From: Bacteroidota bacterium
Lineage (GTDB): Bacteria; Bacteroidota; Bacteroidia; Chitinophagales; Chitinophagaceae
Reading direction: 5' to 3'
NCBI GenBank assembly: GCA_020161535.1
Contig: JAIUNW010000001.1
Span: forward strand, 372,001-436,000
Length of the DNA stretch: 64,000 bases
This document shows, in pieces, positions 23,341-32,131 of this stretch. The stretch's first letter is position 1. Every line of letters begins with the position of its first letter. A model generated the notes under the pieces. That model saw nothing but the letters and a program-made list of their open reading frames with translations. It ran no database searches and was not told the DNA's origin. A program made the position numbers and the translations under genes.

Positions 23341-24096
23341 ATGCCAATCGTTCGCCTCGATACCGGATTCAATATTGAGATCGACTTCAAAACGGCCGCC
23401 TTTCACCAACGGCTGCTGGCCTGGTGTATCGACCTGGCCATCCAGTTCTTTTATCTGTTGCTGATGTTCAAACTGATTGGCAACGTGGCAAACGGCCGCT
23501 TTTCCTGGATGGGCATCCTGGTGTTGTTGCCGGTGGTGTTTTATAACCTGGTGCTGGAATTGTTGTTCAATGGACAAACACCAGGTAAGAAAATCATGAA
23601 AATCAGTGTCACATCAGCCGATGGTGCCGAACCATCCATGAGCCAATACCTGCTGCGTTGGATCTTTCGCCCCCTCGACATGCCCTGGTGGCTGCTCGGT
23701 GCTGTTATCAGTGGCGGTTGGCCAGGCATTACACTGATCTTCGCTTTCGGCGGCATACTTTGTTATTTCTATTCCAACAAATCGCAACGCATTGGCGATT
23801 TACTCGCGGGCACCCTGGTGATCGACAACCGGGCTACCAGCACCTGGAACGACACCGCTTTTATGGAACTGGAAACAAATTATTCGCCCTTATTTCCGGA
23901 AGTGATGCAGCTCAGCGACCGCGACATCAACACCATTAAACAGCTTTTACTATCGGCCACGGTTAAACGCAACAACGATTATCTCTTACGGGTATCGCAT
24001 CGCATCAAAACAGTACTGAAAATCGAGAGCGATCAGGATGAGCTTGATTTTTTGGAAACCCTGTTAAAAGATTACAACCATTTGTCGAGTCGTTGA
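23341..24096 (+). CDS. RDD-family membrane protein
   Basis: A 251-residue membrane protein with the RDD core: TAAFHQRLLAWCIDLAIQFFYLLLM (conserved Arg and Asp in the first TM region), GQTPGKKIMKISVTSADG, and NKSQRIGDLLAGTLVID near the end of the domain. The cytoplasmic C-terminal tail is about 80 residues. Some RDD proteins act as ion antiporters, but no function is known for this context. It is divergent from, and 57 bases away from, the SpoIIM-DUF4129-DUF4350-MoxR-DUF58 operon, a repeated neighbourhood in this phylum. It ends against the convergent DUF5362 gene. Confidence 0.9.
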   Translation: MPIVRLDTGFNIEIDFKTAAFHQRLLAWCIDLAIQFFYLLLMFKLIGNVANGRFSWMGILVLLPVVFYNLVLELLFNGQTPGKKIMKISVTSADGAEPSMSQYLLRWIFRPLDMPWWLLGAVISGGWPGITLIFAFGGILCYFYSNKSQRIGDLLAGTLVIDNRATSTWNDTAFMELETNYSPLFPEVMQLSDRDINTIKQLLLSATVKRNNDYLLRVSHRIKTVLKIESDQDELDFLETLLKDYNHLSSR

Positions 24097-24552
24097 TTAT
24101 CGCGAAAACATCGCCGCCATGCCACCGAAAAGGAAGCCGAGCGCATAGATCGCCAAAACAACAAGCGTCAGTATACCCAAGAATTTAAAACAGGATTTCA
24201 AATTCTTAAACGACTCCTGCAATTTCACGCCATCATTTACACCGAGGGCAGCCTGCATGGCCGTAGCGAACCGATATAGGTAAAGACAGGGCAGAAAATA
24301 TAAAACGGCGATGGCAATATATATCAGCGACAGTCCGGCGCCGAAGCCCGCACCAAATCCACTGCCGGCGCCCATGCTTTGGCTCATGCTGCCAAAAATA
24401 GTTACCACAGCCAATCCGCCAATGGCCAGCAAGCCGCAGCTAACAAAGCCAACGATCGATAAAAATTTGGCCCATTTGGCAGTTTCAGCAAGAAATCCGT
24501 TGGAGACAGGATCGATTTGTAAATCAAAAAGGTTGGTTGGGTTTTGTTCCAT
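24097..24552 (-). CDS. DUF5362 family membrane protein, copy 1
   Basis: A 151-residue membrane protein with four hydrophobic segments: FLSIVGFVSCGLLAIGGLAVV, SLIYIAIAVLYFLPCLYLYRF, a weaker amphipathic region, and FLGILTLVVLAIYALGFL. A small Gly-rich loop (GSGFGAGFGAG) lies between the first two. The FLPCLYLYRFATAMQAAL segment is typical of DUF5362. It is a paralogue of the gene just upstream. The function is unknown. Confidence 0.82.
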   Translation of the reverse strand: MEQNPTNLFDLQIDPVSNGFLAETAKWAKFLSIVGFVSCGLLAIGGLAVVTIFGSMSQSMGAGSGFGAGFGAGLSLIYIAIAVLYFLPCLYLYRFATAMQAALGVNDGVKLQESFKNLKSCFKFLGILTLVVLAIYALGFLFGGMAAMFSR

Positions 24553-24610
24553 ACTAAAGGTTTTATGGTATGTTAAAATAGCGAATATCTCACACGATGC
24601 AAACCTTTAT

Positions 24611-25060
24611 TTATTGCTCACCTAAACCCATTAATGCTGCCGAACCTAGTGCGACCAACAGAATGGCATAGATGGTGATGACCACTAACATAATCACTCC
24701 GAAATACAGAAAGAAATAGTAGAGCCGTCGAAAGGATTTTTCGAGGGCCGGCTGTTCGCGACGCGACACTGCTTTTTGTACCGCCAAGGCAAATCGGAAC
24801 AGGAAAAAGCTAGGCAAGAAATTGATGAGCGCTGCTAACGGTAACAACCAAACGCTGACCCGGGCCGCGGTGGGCAATGCCGGCTCAATCTGGGCGAGTT
24901 CGGCCGGGTTGCGCAGCATGCGATGCACCAAAAAGGCCGCGACTAACAATAACAATGAAAACAATCCGCCAACCACCGCCAGAAACCGGGCCCAGCGGGC
25001 TGCTTTCCCGTAAGGCGCGAGATCCAGTTGTTGCAGCGGATTGTTTGTTGGTTCATTCAT
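24611..25060 (-). CDS. DUF5362 family membrane protein, copy 2
   Basis: A 149-residue paralogue of the neighbouring gene, sharing the layout WARFLAVVGGLFSLLLL, LINFLPSFFLFRFALAVQKAV, a charged SFRRLYYFFLYFG stretch and a last TM (VIMLVVITIYAILLVAL). The start was set at the ATG at 25060 (MNEPTNN) rather than the upstream in-frame extension, which would run back into proS. The ATG lies one base after the proS stop codon, so it is probably co-transcribed with proS. The function is unknown. Confidence 0.82.
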   Translation of the reverse strand: MNEPTNNPLQQLDLAPYGKAARWARFLAVVGGLFSLLLLVAAFLVHRMLRNPAELAQIEPALPTAARVSVWLLPLAALINFLPSFFLFRFALAVQKAVSRREQPALEKSFRRLYYFFLYFGVIMLVVITIYAILLVALGSAALMGLGEQ

Positions 25061-25061
25061 T

Positions 25062-26537
25062 TTAGTAAGCGCGGGCAAACAGTACACGTTGGCTACTGGG
25101 CTTTCCCGTTAATATACAAACGCCTTTTTCTTCGATTGATTGCAAAGGAATACAACGGATGGTTGCTTTCGTTTTTTCCTTGATGGCTTCTTCGGTTTCG
25201 GCGCTGCCGTCCCAATGCGCGGAAATAAATCCACCTTTGTTATCCAACACCTCTTCAAAGTCGGCCCAGGTATCTACGCTGGTGATATGCGCATCGCGGT
25301 AAGCCAGGGCTTTGTTGTACATGTGCTGCTGAATTTCATCGAGCAGGGTTTTGATATAATATGGCAGGCCATTCATCGACACCGAAATTTTTTCTTTGGT
25401 ATCGCGGCGGGCTACTTCCACCACATTGTTTTCGATATCGCGCTGGCCGATGGCGATGCGTACTGGAACGCCTTTCATTTCGTATTCGGCAAATTTCCAA
25501 CCCGGGCGTGCATTGTCACTGTCGTCGAACTTCACGGTGATGCCCAACTCTTTCAGTCCTTTGATGATCGGCAGCACCGCATTTTCGATAAACCCACGTT
25601 GTTCATCGCCCTTGAAAATGGGCACAATAACCACTTGCAAAGGCGCAATTTTCGGTGGCAGGATCAGTCCCTGGTCGTCGCTATGCGCCATTACCAATGC
25701 ACCAACCAAACGTGTGCTCACGCCCCAACTGGTTGCCCACACAAATTCCTGTTTGTTTTCGCGGGTCAGGAATTTTACGTCGAATGCCTTCGCGAAATTT
25801 TGTCCGAGGAAATGCGAAGTACCCGCCTGCAGCGCCTTGCCATCTTGCATCAAGGCCTCAATGCAATAGGTATCTTCAGCCCCGGCAAATCGTTCTGACG
25901 GTGTTTTCACGCCTTTGATCACCGGCAGGGCCATAAAGTTTTCCACAAAATCAGCATAGACATCCAACATTTTGCGGGCTTCTTCAATTGCTTCATCGCG
26001 GGTAGCATGGGCGGTATGGCCTTCCTGCCAGAGAAATTCTGCGGTGCGCAGGAACAGGCGGGTTCTCATCTCCCAGCGCACCACATTGGCCCACTGGTTG
26101 ATCAGCAGCGGTAGGTCGCGGTAGCTTTGAATCCAGTCTTTATAGGTATTCCAAATGATGGTTTCAGAGGTGGGACGAATAATCAATTCTTCCTCCAGTT
26201 TTGCCTCTGGATCTACCACTACGCCCTTGCCATTGGGGTCATTTTTCAACCGGTAATGCGTAACCACCGCACATTCTTTGGCAAAACCTTCCACGTGGGC
26301 AGCTTCTTTCGACAAAAAGCTCTTGGGTATAAACAACGGAAAGTAAGCGTTCACGTGACCGGTTTCCTTGAACATGCGGTCGAGCTGATCGCGCATGTTT
26401 TCCCAAAGGCCAAACCCATAAGGTTTTATTACCATACATCCACGTACAGCGGCGTTTTCGGCGAGCCCGCCCTTGATCACGAGGTCATTGTACCATTGGG
26501 CATAGTCTTCTTCCCGGCTGGTGATTTCCTTACTCAT
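25062..26537 (-). CDS. proS: Prolyl-tRNA synthetase, archaeal/eukaryal type
   Basis: It charges tRNA-Pro with proline. The 491-residue length and the absence of the long editing (INS) domain mark the short archaeal/eukaryal-type ProRS found in Bacteroidota, not the 570-residue bacterial type. Class II motifs are visible: motif 1 around [21 protein letters not shown], motif 2 [27 protein letters not shown] after it, and motif 3 with [17 protein letters not shown]. The C-terminus ends in FARAY, with the terminal aromatic typical of this type. Two DUF5362 genes lie downstream. Confidence 0.96.
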   Translation of the reverse strand: MSKEITSREEDYAQWYNDLVIKGGLAENAAVRGCMVIKPYGFGLWENMRDQLDRMFKETGHVNAYFPLFIPKSFLSKEAAHVEGFAKECAVVTHYRLKNDPNGKGVVVDPEAKLEEELIIRPTSETIIWNTYKDWIQSYRDLPLLINQWANVVRWEMRTRLFLRTAEFLWQEGHTAHATRDEAIEEARKMLDVYADFVENFMALPVIKGVKTPSERFAGAEDTYCIEALMQDGKALQAGTSHFLGQNFAKAFDVKFLTRENKQEFVWATSWGVSTRLVGALVMAHSDDQGLILPPKIAPLQVVIVPIFKGDEQRGFIENAVLPIIKGLKELGITVKFDDSDNARPGWKFAEYEMKGVPVRIAIGQRDIENNVVEVARRDTKEKISVSMNGLPYYIKTLLDEIQQHMYNKALAYRDAHITSVDTWADFEEVLDNKGGFISAHWDGSAETEEAIKEKTKATIRCIPLQSIEEKGVCILTGKPSSQRVLFARAY

Positions 26538-26594
26538 TCTAACTAATTGGTTTTTAACATTTGGCTTGCAACATTACTGTTTGAAACCCTGTCT

Positions 26595-26602
26595 TATATT
26601 TG
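26595..26602 (+). promoter_or_regulatory. -7 box of the Gly/Asn/Tyr-rich lipoprotein gene
   Basis: TATATTTG matches TAnnTTTG exactly. The ATG is at 26656, giving a leader of about 48 bases, longer than most in this window. Confidence 0.6.
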
Positions 26603-26655
26603 TATATTTATTAAAGAAACGCAAAATTAAATTTTCAACCGTTAATAACTCAGTT

Positions 26656-27519
26656 ATGAACCTCAAATTTTCCGGACTGTTGGCAGGTGCCGCCGTGATT
26701 GCGCTGAGTAGTTGTTCATCGATATATAAGTCGGGACAAACCCCCGACGATGTGTACTATTCGCCAGGTAAAGCGGTATCGCCCATGGCACGTAACAACA
26801 ACAGCAATAACGCGGGTGATGAAGAAGCCGGTAGTGAGTACCTGGAGACCAATGGCCGCAGCGGCAATCGCTCGGTATCCAGTGGATATGGCAGTGCGGG
26901 TTACCAGGACGATCAGTACCTGCGCATGATGATTGCCAGTGGTCGCCGGGGATATTTTTACGACGACTTATATTACAACGGCGGACTGGGCATGATGGAT
27001 CCTTATATGCTCAACAACTGGCGTTTCAATAGCATGCTGACCTGGAACTCGGGTTTCTACAGCCCTTATAGCAGCCTGTGGTATTGGAACAGTTTCTACA
27101 ATCCATATTATACCTCGTTCTACAATCCTTATTATGGATACTATGGCGGCGGTGGATTCTTAGTTGGTGGCGGTAAAGGCGGCATCTTTAATTATAAAAT
27201 GCCAAGTCGCCCGTCGTCTTCTTTTGCCATGGGCAGTTACTTGAACACCAATGGCAGGAACAATATGAACAGCAGCCGCCCGGGACGTGGTTATGGCAAT
27301 TACAACAATAGCAACCAGCAATACTACAACGGCAATAACAACCGTCGTTCTGCTTATGGTGCTGACAACAACAACAGCAACAACCGGAGCTATAACAATA
27401 CGGTCGATCGCCCGGTAAGAAGCTATACGCCTTCGTCTAATTCGGGTAGTTACACCCCCTCGCGCAGCGGATCCAGCAGCGGCGGTGGTGGCGTTAGCAG
27501 ACCGGCACGCGTTCATTAA
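26656..27519 (+). CDS. Gly/Asn/Tyr/Ser-rich lipoprotein of unknown function
   Basis: I do not recognise a named family. The 287-residue product has a lipoprotein signal (MNLKFSGLLAGAAVIALSSC) and then TPDDVYYSPGKAV, which occurs in other Bacteroidota surface lipoproteins. The middle (about 105-185) is rich in Tyr, Asn and Trp with repeated FYNPYY-type units. The last 100 residues are low-complexity Asn/Ser/Arg/Gly. The ATG at 26656 was chosen because the signal peptide starts there and a -7 box lies about 54 bases upstream; the longer open frame runs back into the proS start. A surface-exposed or extracellular matrix role is a guess. Confidence 0.8.
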   Translation: MNLKFSGLLAGAAVIALSSCSSIYKSGQTPDDVYYSPGKAVSPMARNNNSNNAGDEEAGSEYLETNGRSGNRSVSSGYGSAGYQDDQYLRMMIASGRRGYFYDDLYYNGGLGMMDPYMLNNWRFNSMLTWNSGFYSPYSSLWYWNSFYNPYYTSFYNPYYGYYGGGGFLVGGGKGGIFNYKMPSRPSSSFAMGSYLNTNGRNNMNSSRPGRGYGNYNNSNQQYYNGNNNRRSAYGADNNNSNNRSYNNTVDRPVRSYTPSSNSGSYTPSRSGSSSGGGGVSRPARVH

Positions 27520-27538
27520 AACATTTTTTTTTGATAAG

Positions 27539-27577
27539 GAGGAAACAAACACCAAACTGCTTTGTTTCCTCTTTTTT
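27539..27577 (+). terminator. Rho-independent terminator
   Basis: An 11-base-pair stem (GAGGAAACAAA with TTTGTTTCCTC, 11-base loop) at 27539-27571 is followed by a T-run. It ends the lipoprotein transcript before the next gene. Confidence 0.88.
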
Positions 27578-27587
27578 ATATCCTATC

Positions 27588-27595
27588 TAATCTTG
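27588..27595 (+). promoter_or_regulatory. -7 box of the FadL-like gene
   Basis: TAATCTTG resembles TAnnTTTG with one mismatch and ends 4 bases before the ATG at 27600. This predicts a leaderless transcript. Confidence 0.45.
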
Positions 27596-27599
27596 ATAC

Positions 27600-29162
27600 A
27601 TGCTTTGGAAAAAAGTTTTTTTTGTAGCAGGTTTTGGTTTGGCCACCGTACAGGGTTTCAGCCAGGTGCCTGAAGATGCCTTGCGTGCATCGTGGAATAA
27701 GATTTCGGGAACTGCCCGTAACCAGGCCATTGGTGGTGCCGGCGCATCGTTGGGTGGCGATATCAGTTCGATGTTTATCAACCCCGCCGGTATTGGTATG
27801 TACAAAACCAATGAGTTTGTGTTATCGCCCGGTTTTAATTTCTATAGCAACGATGCACAATTCAGGGGCACGAATACAACGGCCACCAACAGCGGATTTA
27901 TGTTGGGCACATCGGGTGCCGTATTCGGTATGCCCGATCGCTATCGGCCAAACAAGAGTGCTGCTTTTGCCATTGGTGTGAACCGGACGGCTGATTTCAG
28001 AAACAAAGTTTCCTACCAGGGAGCTAATAATTTCAGTTCCTTCTCCGAAGGCTATGCCGCAGAAATTGCCAGTTCGGGCCTGAGCCTCGATGATGCCTTG
28101 AATAGTTCTTCTATTTCCTTTCCCGGTCGCATGGCCTTGTACACATACCTGGTAGATACCTTAACGGTGCCTGGTGGCGGCACCGAAGTGGTGGGTACAC
28201 CCATGCGCTATGCCATGTTGCACGATGAAGGCTTTGAACTCAACCAGCGTAACGATATTGAAACAACTGGTGGTATTACTGAAATTGCCCTGGCCTATGG
28301 CGGCAATAGCAACAACAAATTTTATTGGGGATTCACTTTTGGATTGCCCATCTACAATTATAAGCGTAGCAGCACACTGACAGAAACAGACGCAAGTGGC
28401 AAAACCGACAACTATTTCAACACCGCCAGACTGGAGGAAAATTACCATGCAAAAGGCGTTGGCCTTAACCTGAAGATGGGCATGATTTACAAGCCAGTGA
28501 ATAGCGTGCGACTTGGCCTGGCCATGCATACACCTACTTTGTATGGCATCCGCGAAACCTACGATGCAACCATGTACACCGACCTGGAGAATTACAATGC
28601 GCCCACTTCGGTGAATGTGACCTCGTTCAACGATGGCTACCTGCCAGAGTACCGGTACGACCTGGTATCGCCCTGGCGATTTATGCTCAGCGGTTCGTAT
28701 ATGCTGAATGCGGTGGCAGACACCAGACAGCAACGAGGTTTTATCACGGCCGATCTTGAATATGTTACTTATGGCAGCAATCGTTTTTACAACGGAGATC
28801 CAAACAGTGGCAATGCAGCAAACGACTATTTCACTGCAGTCAACAATACCATCAAAGCTATTTACAAAGGGGCGCTGAATGCACGGGTCGGTGGCGAACT
28901 GAAGTTCAATACATTGATGGCGCGGGCTGGCTTTGCTTATTATGGCAATCCTTATCGCGACAAAGCATTGGATGCCGAAAGATTGTTTATCAGCGGCGGC
29001 ATTGGGTATCGCAACCGTGGTTTTTTTGTGGACCTCTCTTATGTGCACCGCATCAGTTCCGACTCGGATTTCCCCTATCGGTTGAGCGACAAAGCAAATA
29101 CCTATGCTACCATCAACCAAACCGGTGGCACGGTGATGACGACTTTCGGGTTTAAGTTTTGA
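27600..29162 (+). CDS. OmpP1/FadL/TodX-family outer membrane protein
   Basis: A 520-residue predicted outer-membrane barrel with a signal peptide (MLWKKVFFVAGFGLATVQGFSQ). The N-terminal SGTARNQAIGGAGASLGGDISSMFINPAGIG resembles the plug-region NPA motif of the FadL/TodX family, which imports hydrophobic compounds. The rest alternates strands with aromatic girdles, and the last strand ends in MTTFGFKF, a typical barrel terminus with Phe. The transported compound is unknown. It ends 18 bases from the convergent miaA. Confidence 0.83.
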   Translation: MLWKKVFFVAGFGLATVQGFSQVPEDALRASWNKISGTARNQAIGGAGASLGGDISSMFINPAGIGMYKTNEFVLSPGFNFYSNDAQFRGTNTTATNSGFMLGTSGAVFGMPDRYRPNKSAAFAIGVNRTADFRNKVSYQGANNFSSFSEGYAAEIASSGLSLDDALNSSSISFPGRMALYTYLVDTLTVPGGGTEVVGTPMRYAMLHDEGFELNQRNDIETTGGITEIALAYGGNSNNKFYWGFTFGLPIYNYKRSSTLTETDASGKTDNYFNTARLEENYHAKGVGLNLKMGMIYKPVNSVRLGLAMHTPTLYGIRETYDATMYTDLENYNAPTSVNVTSFNDGYLPEYRYDLVSPWRFMLSGSYMLNAVADTRQQRGFITADLEYVTYGSNRFYNGDPNSGNAANDYFTAVNNTIKAIYKGALNARVGGELKFNTLMARAGFAYYGNPYRDKALDAERLFISGGIGYRNRGFFVDLSYVHRISSDSDFPYRLSDKANTYATINQTGGTVMTTFGFKF

Positions 29163-29180
29163 TGTAACTGATCAGCAGCC

Positions 29181-30062
29181 TCAACCGGCCGGCGCAAATT
29201 TTCGAAACCAGGTCAATTGGCGTTTGGCGTAATGGCGGGAATTGGTTTTGATTTGGGTGATGGCTTCATCAAGCGACAAACGACCGGCCAGGTGCGCGAT
29301 CAATTCGGTATAGCCCACGGTTTGCAGGGCCTGGGGCAATTGGTCTGGCGATAAGTGGAATCGATCTACCAGACTCCGCACTTCATCGAGCAAGCCGGCG
29401 GTCATCATGGCATCTACGCGATGGTTGATGCGTTGGTAGAGTTGTTCGCGGGGCATTTCGAGCAGGGTCCATTCCATCCCAAATGGCCGTTCGGCCAACA
29501 CACCAGTTTGAAAACTGCGTATACTCCTTCCCGTTAGTTGAAACACTTCCAGCGCGCGCAACATCCGATGCGGGTTTTGCATCTCGCCATCGGCCGCGTA
29601 CAAGGGGTCTAACTGATGTAAAGTTGTTGCTAGCCAGGGTAGTCCGCCATCATTATACATAGCTTGCAAAGAAGCACGTACTCCGGCATCAGAAGGCGGC
29701 ATTTCATCCAGCCCAAAAGCAAATGCCTTGATGTACAAACCGGTGCCCCCCACCAAAACAATGTCGTCGTGGTCGGCGAACAATGCTTCGGCTTTGGCCA
29801 GCGCCCATTGCGCAAAGCCAGCAGCCGACACGGGTTCAAAAATGCTGTGACTCGCAATAAAATGATGGGGAACGGCGGCTAGTTCATCGGCAGATGGTCG
29901 CGCTACACCAATATTCAGTTCGCAGTAACATTGGCGCGAGTCGAACGAAATGATTTCAGTACCGAGCGACAATGCTTTCTGGATGGCGAAAGCTGTTTTG
30001 CCCACCGCCGTGGGGCCTGCAATGATGTGAACTTTTTTCTTATGTACCGGAGATGCGGACAT
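29181..30062 (-). CDS. miaA: tRNA dimethylallyltransferase
   Basis: It adds a dimethylallyl group to N6 of A37 in tRNAs reading UNN codons. The 293-residue product has the P-loop IIAGPTAVGKTAFAIQ, ISFDSRQCYCELNIGVARPS (DSxQ-type), VPHHFIASHSIFEPVSAAGF, VLVGGTGLYIKA and the C-terminal TQIKTNSRHYAKRQLTWFRK. The ATG overlaps the stop codon of the upstream pRiA4b ORF-3 family gene by one base (TAATG). Confidence 0.95.
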   Translation of the reverse strand: MSASPVHKKKVHIIAGPTAVGKTAFAIQKALSLGTEIISFDSRQCYCELNIGVARPSADELAAVPHHFIASHSIFEPVSAAGFAQWALAKAEALFADHDDIVLVGGTGLYIKAFAFGLDEMPPSDAGVRASLQAMYNDGGLPWLATTLHQLDPLYAADGEMQNPHRMLRALEVFQLTGRSIRSFQTGVLAERPFGMEWTLLEMPREQLYQRINHRVDAMMTAGLLDEVRSLVDRFHLSPDQLPQALQTVGYTELIAHLAGRLSLDEAITQIKTNSRHYAKRQLTWFRKFAPAG

Positions 30063-30625
30063 TAAATTTCTTCGTCCCCTTCTGTAGCGAAGGTCTCGCC
30101 ATCGTCGTCATTCTCGCTGTCTTCCCCTTCCGTACCAAACCCTTCAGCGCCCGATTGCAGGTCGTATTTCTCTTCCATTTCCGTGAGCTTATCGCCCACC
30201 AGTCCCTTGGTGCCATATTGCGAAGGCGCAATGCCTTCCACGCGCACGGTTGCCGGGTAGTCCAATTTCGGGTTCTCTTCTTTCGATACATTGATCAGTT
30301 CGAGCAGGAAGACCCAATTCTTTACAAAATCATATTGGAAAACAAATTTCTGGTTGGGATCAAAAATCTCAACGCCGATGGTGGTGTCGGTCATCAGCAG
30401 CGGCTCCACTTTATAGGCCTTGTTGTATTTCTCAAAACTGATTTCACGACCGCGCTGCCAACTGTCGTTGCTGCGATAAAAAGTAGCGGCGTGTTTATTG
30501 TCGAACTCATAGGCTTTCAAGATCGCGTAATGCAGGTCTAAAAAGCTTTGTTTGTGTCGGATAGCGATATCGCGATAAACACTATCATCTTCTTCGAAAT
30601 AAACCCTGAACTTCAGAATAGCCAT
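30062..30625 (-). CDS. Plasmid pRiA4b ORF-3 family protein
   Basis: A 187-residue protein of the family named after pRiA4b ORF-3 and IS1096 TnpR-like passengers. Family marks are ILKFRVYFEEDDSVYRDIAIRHKQSFLDLHYAILKAYEFDNKHAATFY near the N-terminus and FVFQYDFVKNWVFLLEL in the middle. The C-terminal third is very acidic (EGEDSENDDDGETFATEGDEE). There is no transposase or mobile-element sign nearby; here it looks like a fixed chromosomal gene coupled to miaA. The biochemical role is unknown. Confidence 0.85.
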   Translation of the reverse strand: MAILKFRVYFEEDDSVYRDIAIRHKQSFLDLHYAILKAYEFDNKHAATFYRSNDSWQRGREISFEKYNKAYKVEPLLMTDTTIGVEIFDPNQKFVFQYDFVKNWVFLLELINVSKEENPKLDYPATVRVEGIAPSQYGTKGLVGDKLTEMEEKYDLQSGAEGFGTEGEDSENDDDGETFATEGDEEI

Positions 30626-30662
30626 AAGATCGATGCGATTAAGGGACTAATGTACAACAGTT

Positions 30663-32081
30663 TTAGCGAACAGGATGCAGGTTAAGCGCTGCGGCCCGCT
30701 GTATCATGAGGTCGAAAGCGGCGTCGTAATTGTTTTCAATTTCGCCATCCAGTATCGCTTCGCGGATGGCATTCTTGATATCACCCACCACCCTGCCCGG
30801 CGGAAGGCCAAAAATCGCCATGATCATTTCGCCGGTAATCGGCGGCTGCCAATTGCGAATCCGGTCTTTCTCCTCCACCTCTTGCAAGCGCTGCCGCACC
30901 AGGTCAAAATTTTCCCGGAACCTTTTTACTTTCTGTTTGTTTTTGGACGTAATATCGGCCGAGCAAAGCAACATCAGGTCGTCGATTTCATCACCCGCAT
31001 CAAACAACAGGCGACGTATTGCACTATCGGTGATCTCTTCCTTCGTCAGGCTGATGGGCCGCAAGTGCAGTTCCACCAGTTTTCGCACGTATTTCATCTT
31101 CTCATGCTGCGGCAGTTTCATCCTGGTGAAAATCTTGGGCACCATGCGCCCACCCACCACTTCATGGCCATGAAAGGTCCACCCATGCCCCCCTTCAAAA
31201 CGTTTGGTAGCCGGCTTGCCTATATCATGCAATAGTGCCGCCCAGCGCAACCACAGATCCTGGGTAAAGGGAGCGATATTATCTACTACTTGCAGGGTAT
31301 GGTAAAAATTATCCTTGTGGCCCATGCCGTCCACGTATTCAGCACCGGCCAGGTCAACCAACTGCGGAAATACAATGTGCATGAGCCCCGAGCGATACAT
31401 CAAATCCAAGCCAACCGACGGTTTTTCGCTCAATAATATCTTGTTGAATTCTTCGGTTATACGTTCCTGTGAGATGATCCGGATCCGTTCAACCTGTAAA
31501 CACAAACCCTGCCAGGTTTTTGTTTCAATGCTGAAGCCCAATTGTGACGCGAAGCGGATGGCCCGCATCATACGCAGGGGATCATCAGAAAATGTTTGAT
31601 CGGGCGATAAGGGCGTTCGTATCAGGCGATTGGCCAAATCGGCTTGTCCATTGAAGGGATCGATCAACTGGCCATAGTCGGCCGGGTTCAAACTCACTGC
31701 CAGCGCATTGATGGTGAAATCGCGACGCAATTGGTCTTCTTCCATGGTACCCGGCGCTACTTCCGGATTTCGGCTGTGGTAGCGGTAAGATTCTTTGCGA
31801 GCGCCGACGAATTCTATATCAAACCCGTCGATTTTGATGGAAGCGGTGCCGAAATTTTTGTAGACGGCAACGTTGGGCGGCGGACTAAACCGGTTGGCCA
31901 CCGCCTGTGCCAATGCAATGCCATCGCCCACGCAAACGATATCAGCATCTTTCGAGGCCCTGCCCAGCAGTTTATCGCGCACAAAACCACCCACCACGTA
32001 GGCAGGAACCGACCCTTCGGCTGCTGCATGCGCGATCTTTTTAAACAGGAACAATTCTTTATCGGAACACTGGATATCCAT
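30663..32081 (-). CDS. CCA tRNA nucleotidyltransferase / poly(A) polymerase family with HD domain
   Basis: This is a 472-residue class II nucleotidyltransferase that adds or repairs the 3' CCA of tRNAs. The head domain has [24 protein letters not shown] with the catalytic DxD, then [12 protein letters not shown] and [17 protein letters not shown] (RRD-region equivalents). An HD phosphohydrolase domain follows (HDIGKP and HGHEVVGG). I chose the ATG at 32081 over the longer upstream frame because a TACTTTTG -7 box (32089-32096) lies just before it and the conserved domain begins soon after. The upstream extension would overlap the glycosyltransferase gene. Confidence 0.9.
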   Translation of the reverse strand: MDIQCSDKELFLFKKIAHAAAEGSVPAYVVGGFVRDKLLGRASKDADIVCVGDGIALAQAVANRFSPPPNVAVYKNFGTASIKIDGFDIEFVGARKESYRYHSRNPEVAPGTMEEDQLRRDFTINALAVSLNPADYGQLIDPFNGQADLANRLIRTPLSPDQTFSDDPLRMMRAIRFASQLGFSIETKTWQGLCLQVERIRIISQERITEEFNKILLSEKPSVGLDLMYRSGLMHIVFPQLVDLAGAEYVDGMGHKDNFYHTLQVVDNIAPFTQDLWLRWAALLHDIGKPATKRFEGGHGWTFHGHEVVGGRMVPKIFTRMKLPQHEKMKYVRKLVELHLRPISLTKEEITDSAIRRLLFDAGDEIDDLMLLCSADITSKNKQKVKRFRENFDLVRQRLQEVEEKDRIRNWQPPITGEMIMAIFGLPPGRVVGDIKNAIREAILDGEIENNYDAAFDLMIQRAAALNLHPVR

Positions 32082-32088
32082 GGGAATG

Positions 32089-32096
32089 CAAAAGTA
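32089..32096 (-). promoter_or_regulatory. -7 box of the tRNA nucleotidyltransferase gene
   Basis: TACTTTTG matches TAnnTTTG exactly and ends 7 bases before the ATG at 32081. This fits a leaderless or nearly leaderless transcript and fixes the start. Confidence 0.65.
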
Positions 32097-32131
32097 AGAA
32101 TAATGGTTTTTTTGAACGTAGACCGAATAAA

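Noticed and set aside
28161..29120. 319-residue minus-strand open frame
   Set aside because: Fully antisense to the FadL-like gene, with Cys/His/Ile-heavy composition and no domain signature.
30062..30625. pRiA4b ORF-3 family gene as evidence for a mobile element
   Set aside because: No transposase, inverted repeat, integrase or composition change is present; the gene is coupled to miaA.
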